Positions 61,180 through 64,000 of a stretch of 64,000 bases of DNA are shown here, piece after piece. Positions within the stretch are counted from its first letter, which is position 1. Every line of letters starts with the position of its first letter. The DNA is from Bacteroides sp. 519 (GTDB lineage: Bacteria; Bacteroidota; Bacteroidia; Bacteroidales; Bacteroidaceae): NCBI RefSeq assembly GCF_010500955.1, contig NZ_QVMJ01000002.1, positions 62,001 through 126,000 on the forward strand. The letters run 5' to 3'. Under the pieces are notes generated by a model. It saw nothing but the letters and a program-made list of their open reading frames with translations. It did not search any database and was not told the origin of the DNA. Both the position numbers and the translations under genes were made by a program.

Positions 61180-61280
61180 ATTTTTTTAAAGAGTCAGAAT
61201 TAAAAAGTCAGTAATAATTCCATCTAGCATAATCTGCATAGATACTTATTTCTTACTACTTAATTCTAAATTCTATACTA

Positions 61281-61880
61281 TTATTTCTTAGCAGCGGCAG
61301 CGGCAGCAGCAAGACCTCTAGCAGCACGAGTCAACTTAACTGTACATACTACACTGTCTTTAGCATTCAAAAGTTCCAGGTTATCGAAAGAAAGTTCTTT
61401 AACTTGAATTGATTTACCTAAGCCCAAGCTTGCTACATTAACAGTTAATTGTTCAGGAACGTGAGCATATAAAGCTTTTACTTTTAGCTTACGCGATTGC
61501 AGTGTTAATTTACCCCCTGCTTTCACACCTTCTGCCAAACCTTCTAATTTAACAGGTACTTCAATTACGATTGGTTTATTATCGAAAACTTCAAGGAAGT
61601 CTACATGCAAAATAGTATCTTTCACTGGGTGGAACTGAATATCTTTAAGGATAGCAGTTATTTTTTTGCCATCAATATCCAAGTTTACAAGATAAATATC
61701 CGGAGTGTAAATAAGGTTACGAAGATTATCGTTTGTTACAGTGAAGTGGATATTTTCTTTTCCACCATAAATTACACAAGGTACACTTTTCTCTTTACGG
61801 ATAGATTTCAATGCTCTTGCTTGTTCCGAAGAACGTTCTGCAATAGTTCTTGCAGTTCCTTTAACTTCAATTGATTTCAT
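61281..61880 (-). CDS. rplY: 50S ribosomal protein L25 (general stress protein CTC type)
   Basis: A 199-aa two-domain L25 (CTC form). The N-terminal 5S-rRNA-binding domain has VPCVIYGGKENIHFTV and HPVKDTILHVDFLEV; the C-terminal TL5/CTC domain has VPVKLEGLAEGVKAGGKLTL and LGKSIQVKEL. An Ala-rich tail ends the protein. The gene lies upstream of pth in the same direction. Confidence 0.97.
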   Translation of the reverse strand: MKSIEVKGTARTIAERSSEQARALKSIRKEKSVPCVIYGGKENIHFTVTNDNLRNLIYTPDIYLVNLDIDGKKITAILKDIQFHPVKDTILHVDFLEVFDNKPIVIEVPVKLEGLAEGVKAGGKLTLQSRKLKVKALYAHVPEQLTVNVASLGLGKSIQVKELSFDNLELLNAKDSVVCTVKLTRAARGLAAAAAAAKK

Positions 61881-62095
61881 TTTTTAATTTTTTGTGTTAC
61901 TCTAAATTAAGTTTTGCTTAATTCACCATCACACGATGCGGTATTCATCGCCATGTTGCAAAAAAGCGGCACAAAGGTACCGCTTTCTTTTATATTATCA
62001 AAGTTTTTTTAGTAGTTAGTAGTTAGAAGTTAGTAGCTAGTAGTTAAAACGCGTATAATTCTTACTTCTTAATTCTTACTACTTTATTCTTGATT

Positions 62096-62494
62096 CTATT
62101 CAAAATCTATATCAATATCTATTTCGTTTTTCAAAACGCTTTCACTTTCTACCCCGGCAAGTGCAACTGCCAATGCTTCTTGTTCTTTTTCCCTGAAATC
62201 ATTACTCATTGGCTGTTTTTCTGAAATAAAAGCAATTGTTTCATTTAACCCGTTCACAAATTTCTCAAAGTCTTCTTTATACAAAAAAATCTTGTGTTTT
62301 TCAAAGCTTACCTGTGATGTTTCTCCTTCGCCCGACACTATTTTCTTGCTTTCGGTGATGGCCAAAAACAATTCATCCTTGCGGTTTTTTTTCACATCCA
62401 GGTAATAAATACGCTTGCCGGCCTTAATTGATTTGGAAAACACGATTTCTTTATCAGCTGCGTCTATTCCATTTTTCTTCTTAAAATCTTCCAT
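62096..62494 (-). CDS. PUR-domain (DUF3276) nucleic-acid-binding protein
   Basis: A 132-aa protein with a PUR repeat at about 18-95: EIVFSKSIKAGKRIYYLDVK, KDELFLAITESKKI, FEKHKIFLYKEDFEKFV. Such short PUR proteins are typical of Bacteroidetes and bind single-stranded DNA or RNA, where tested. The C-terminal tail is acidic. It lies divergent from nusB. A long region of GTTAGTAG/CTTACTAC-like simple repeats (about 62007-62090) follows its stop. Confidence 0.85.
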   Translation of the reverse strand: MEDFKKKNGIDAADKEIVFSKSIKAGKRIYYLDVKKNRKDELFLAITESKKIVSGEGETSQVSFEKHKIFLYKEDFEKFVNGLNETIAFISEKQPMSNDFREKEQEALAVALAGVESESVLKNEIDIDIDFE

Positions 62495-62604
62495 ATCGAT
62501 TGGTTTGTTTGATAAATCGGCCTCAAATTTGGATATTTTTTTTAAACTGTCAAAAGAAAAAAGAAAGATATTGAAAATGTGACATAAAAAATGTGATTTA
62601 TTCC

Positions 62605-62633
62605 TTGAAAATCATTTAAAATACCTACTTTTG
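62605..62633 (+). promoter_or_regulatory. predicted promoter of nusB
   Basis: A -33 TTG (62605-62607) and a -7 TACTTTTG (62626-62633) are separated by 18 bp, close to the Bacteroidetes consensus. The start site would be about 25 bp before ATG 62664, which therefore is preferred to the ORF start at 62631. Confidence 0.6.
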
Positions 62634-62663
62634 TGCCAGATTATAACAGTTTTATTCAGGATT

Positions 62664-63590
62664 ATGATTAACCGAGTTCTTATTCGTCTTAAGATCATAC
62701 AAATAGTGTATGCTTACTATCAAAATGGAAGTAAAAATCTGGATTCTGCAGAAAAAGAATTATTCTTCAGCCTCTCGAAAGCCTACGACCTCTACAACTA
62801 TTTACTCATGTTGATGATTACCATCACAAATTATGCCCAAAAACGCATCGAAACGGCAAAGGCTAAACTCGCACCCACTAAAGAAGAGTTATCTCCCAAC
62901 ATGAAATTTATCGAAAACAAGTTCATTGCGCAACTGGAAGTTAATAAGCAACTGGACGAGTTTATTACCAATCAAAAGAAAAGTTGGGATAACAACCAAG
63001 ACTTTATAAAAGAAACCTACGAAAAGATTATCGACTCCGATATATATAAAGAATATATGGATTCGCCGGAATCTAGCTATGCCGACGACAGAGAACTTTG
63101 GAGAAAGCTATATAAAACTATAATCTTTAATAACGAATCGCTCGACCAACTTTTAGAAGATCAGAGTTTATATTGGAACGACGATAAAGAGATTGTTGAT
63201 ACCTTTGTGCTTAAAACAATAAAGAAATTTGAACAGAAAAAAGGAGCAAACCAACCTTTGTTACCCGAATTTAAAGACGATGAAGATAAAGAATTTGCTC
63301 GCCGGTTATTCCGTCGATCTATCCTGAACTCGGATTATTACCGACACCTGATTGCTGAAAATACTAAAAACTGGGATCTGGACAGAATTGCATTTATGGA
63401 TGTTGTTATTATGCAATGTGCCTTGGCCGAAATCCTGAGTTTTCCAAACATTCCGATTAGCGTTTCGTTAAATGAGTATGTTGAGATAGCAAAGCTTTAT
63501 AGCACAGCAAAAAGCGGTGGCTTTATAAATGGCACCTTAGATGGTATTGTAAATCAGCTCAAAAAAGAAGGCAAACTAACAAAAAATTAA
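62664..63590 (+). CDS. nusB: transcription antitermination factor NusB
   Basis: A 308-aa NusB-type protein, with the long form usual in Bacteroidetes. The N-terminal part MINRVLIRLKIIQIVYAYYQ and the C-terminal half with DRIAFMDVVIMQCALAEIL and PISVSLNEYVEIAKLYSTAK, SGGFINGTLDGIV are the conserved NusB core; the middle is a lineage-specific insertion. It supports rRNA antitermination with NusE. Start at 62664 has AGGATT before it and a promoter at 62605-62633. YajC follows 16 bp downstream. Confidence 0.93.
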   Translation: MINRVLIRLKIIQIVYAYYQNGSKNLDSAEKELFFSLSKAYDLYNYLLMLMITITNYAQKRIETAKAKLAPTKEELSPNMKFIENKFIAQLEVNKQLDEFITNQKKSWDNNQDFIKETYEKIIDSDIYKEYMDSPESSYADDRELWRKLYKTIIFNNESLDQLLEDQSLYWNDDKEIVDTFVLKTIKKFEQKKGANQPLLPEFKDDEDKEFARRLFRRSILNSDYYRHLIAENTKNWDLDRIAFMDVVIMQCALAEILSFPNIPISVSLNEYVEIAKLYSTAKSGGFINGTLDGIVNQLKKEGKLTKN

Positions 63591-63606
63591 TTTAAAATTT
63601 AAAATT

Positions 63607-63936
63607 ATGAATCTATTAACGGTACTTTTACAAACAGGTGCACAACCTGCTCCAGGAGGAGGAAGTATGATGTGGATAATGTTAATTGCGATGTTTGCAA
63701 TTATGTATTTCTTCATGATTCGTCCACAAAACAAGAAGCAAAAAGAAATCGCAAATTTCCGTAAATCACTCGAAGTTAACCAAAAAGTAGTAACTGCCGG
63801 TGGCATTCATGGAAAGATTAAAGATATAAAAGAAGATTTTGTTATTCTTGAAATAGCTGACAATGTTCGTATTAAGATTGAAAAAAGCTCAATTTTAGCT
63901 AGTACCGACACACCCTCAACACCAGCTGGAAAATAA
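63607..63936 (+). CDS. yajC: preprotein translocase subunit YajC
   Basis: A 109-aa inner-membrane protein with one transmembrane helix (about 20-38: MMWIMLIAMFAIMYFFMIRP), then RPQNKKQKEIANFRKSLEVN and KVVTAGGIHGKIKDIKEDFV, the family core. It works with SecDF at the Sec translocon. The nusB-yajC order is typical for Bacteroidales. Confidence 0.95.
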   Translation: MNLLTVLLQTGAQPAPGGGSMMWIMLIAMFAIMYFFMIRPQNKKQKEIANFRKSLEVNQKVVTAGGIHGKIKDIKEDFVILEIADNVRIKIEKSSILASTDTPSTPAGK

Positions 63937-63951
63937 TAAAAATATGTCCCT

Positions 63952-64000
63952 ATGATTGATCGTAGGAAAGTTATATATACACTTAGAAATGTATATCAAA
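63952..64000 (+). CDS. 5' end of a gene, probably YbbR/CdaR-like, cut by the window
   Basis: ATG 63952 opens a frame running to the window edge (MIDRRKVIYTLRNVYQ, 16 codons). In Bacteroidales a YbbR-domain protein gene commonly follows yajC, so that is the likely identity. The visible residues are basic and then hydrophobic, as expected before an N-terminal membrane segment. The assignment rests on gene order only. Confidence 0.5.
   Translation, partial: MIDRRKVIYTLRNVYQ

Overview
The window comes from a member of the Bacteroidales, probably Bacteroides or Parabacteroides. The evidence is a SusC/SusD pair with AraC-type regulators and glycoside hydrolases, several promoters matching the Bacteroidetes -7 box TAnnTTTG, a Bacteroidales-type tra operon (TraE to TraO), and the housekeeping order nusB-yajC at the right end. 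The species cannot be fixed from the sequence alone. No rRNA or tRNA gene, CRISPR array or intact transposase was seen.

Region 1 (1-19.4 kb) is a polysaccharide utilisation locus. A leftward susC-susD pair faces two rightward paralogous AraC-type regulators. A second leftward operon (19302 to 7008) encodes an esterase-like protein, a GH43-like lipoprotein, GH3, GH2, a CE1-type esterase, a GH43 beta-xylosidase-like enzyme and a broken ROK sugar kinase. The enzyme set suggests an acylated, xylose- or arabinose-containing plant glycan. The susC promoter and the esterase-operon promoter carry the same paired operator at the same distance from the -7 box. A third, reversed copy covers the first regulator's own promoter. 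This ties the two operons and the regulator into one circuit. GH3 and GH2 are separated by an array of palindromes with exactly 42 bp periodicity.

Region 2 (19.5-23.9 kb) is a rightward operon of an outer-membrane beta-barrel receptor, a LytS-type histidine kinase and a LytTR response regulator. Its promoter carries two 9-bp direct repeats spaced as LytTR sites usually are.

Region 3 (about 24.05-57.3 kb) is an integrative conjugative element or a derivative of one. From left to right it has an HU-like gene remnant, a VirD4-type coupling protein, a nearly complete leftward T4SS operon, an antirestriction gene (ardA) with small unknown genes, a 1195-aa membrane protein resembling TPR-GreAB-C-PIN proteins, a hipBA pair, a Toprim primase, a RecA-like ATPase, small HTH proteins, a tyrosine integrase and a double-HTH protein. 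No relaxase gene is visible. A second palindrome array of the same 42-bp family lies between traK and traJ.

Region 4 (57.3-64 kb) is core chromosome: dnaK, a HIT-family hydrolase, an S4 RNA-binding protein, pth, rplY, a PUR-domain protein, nusB, yajC and the first codons of a probable ybbR-like gene. Two hairpins with the same loop core flank the S4 gene.
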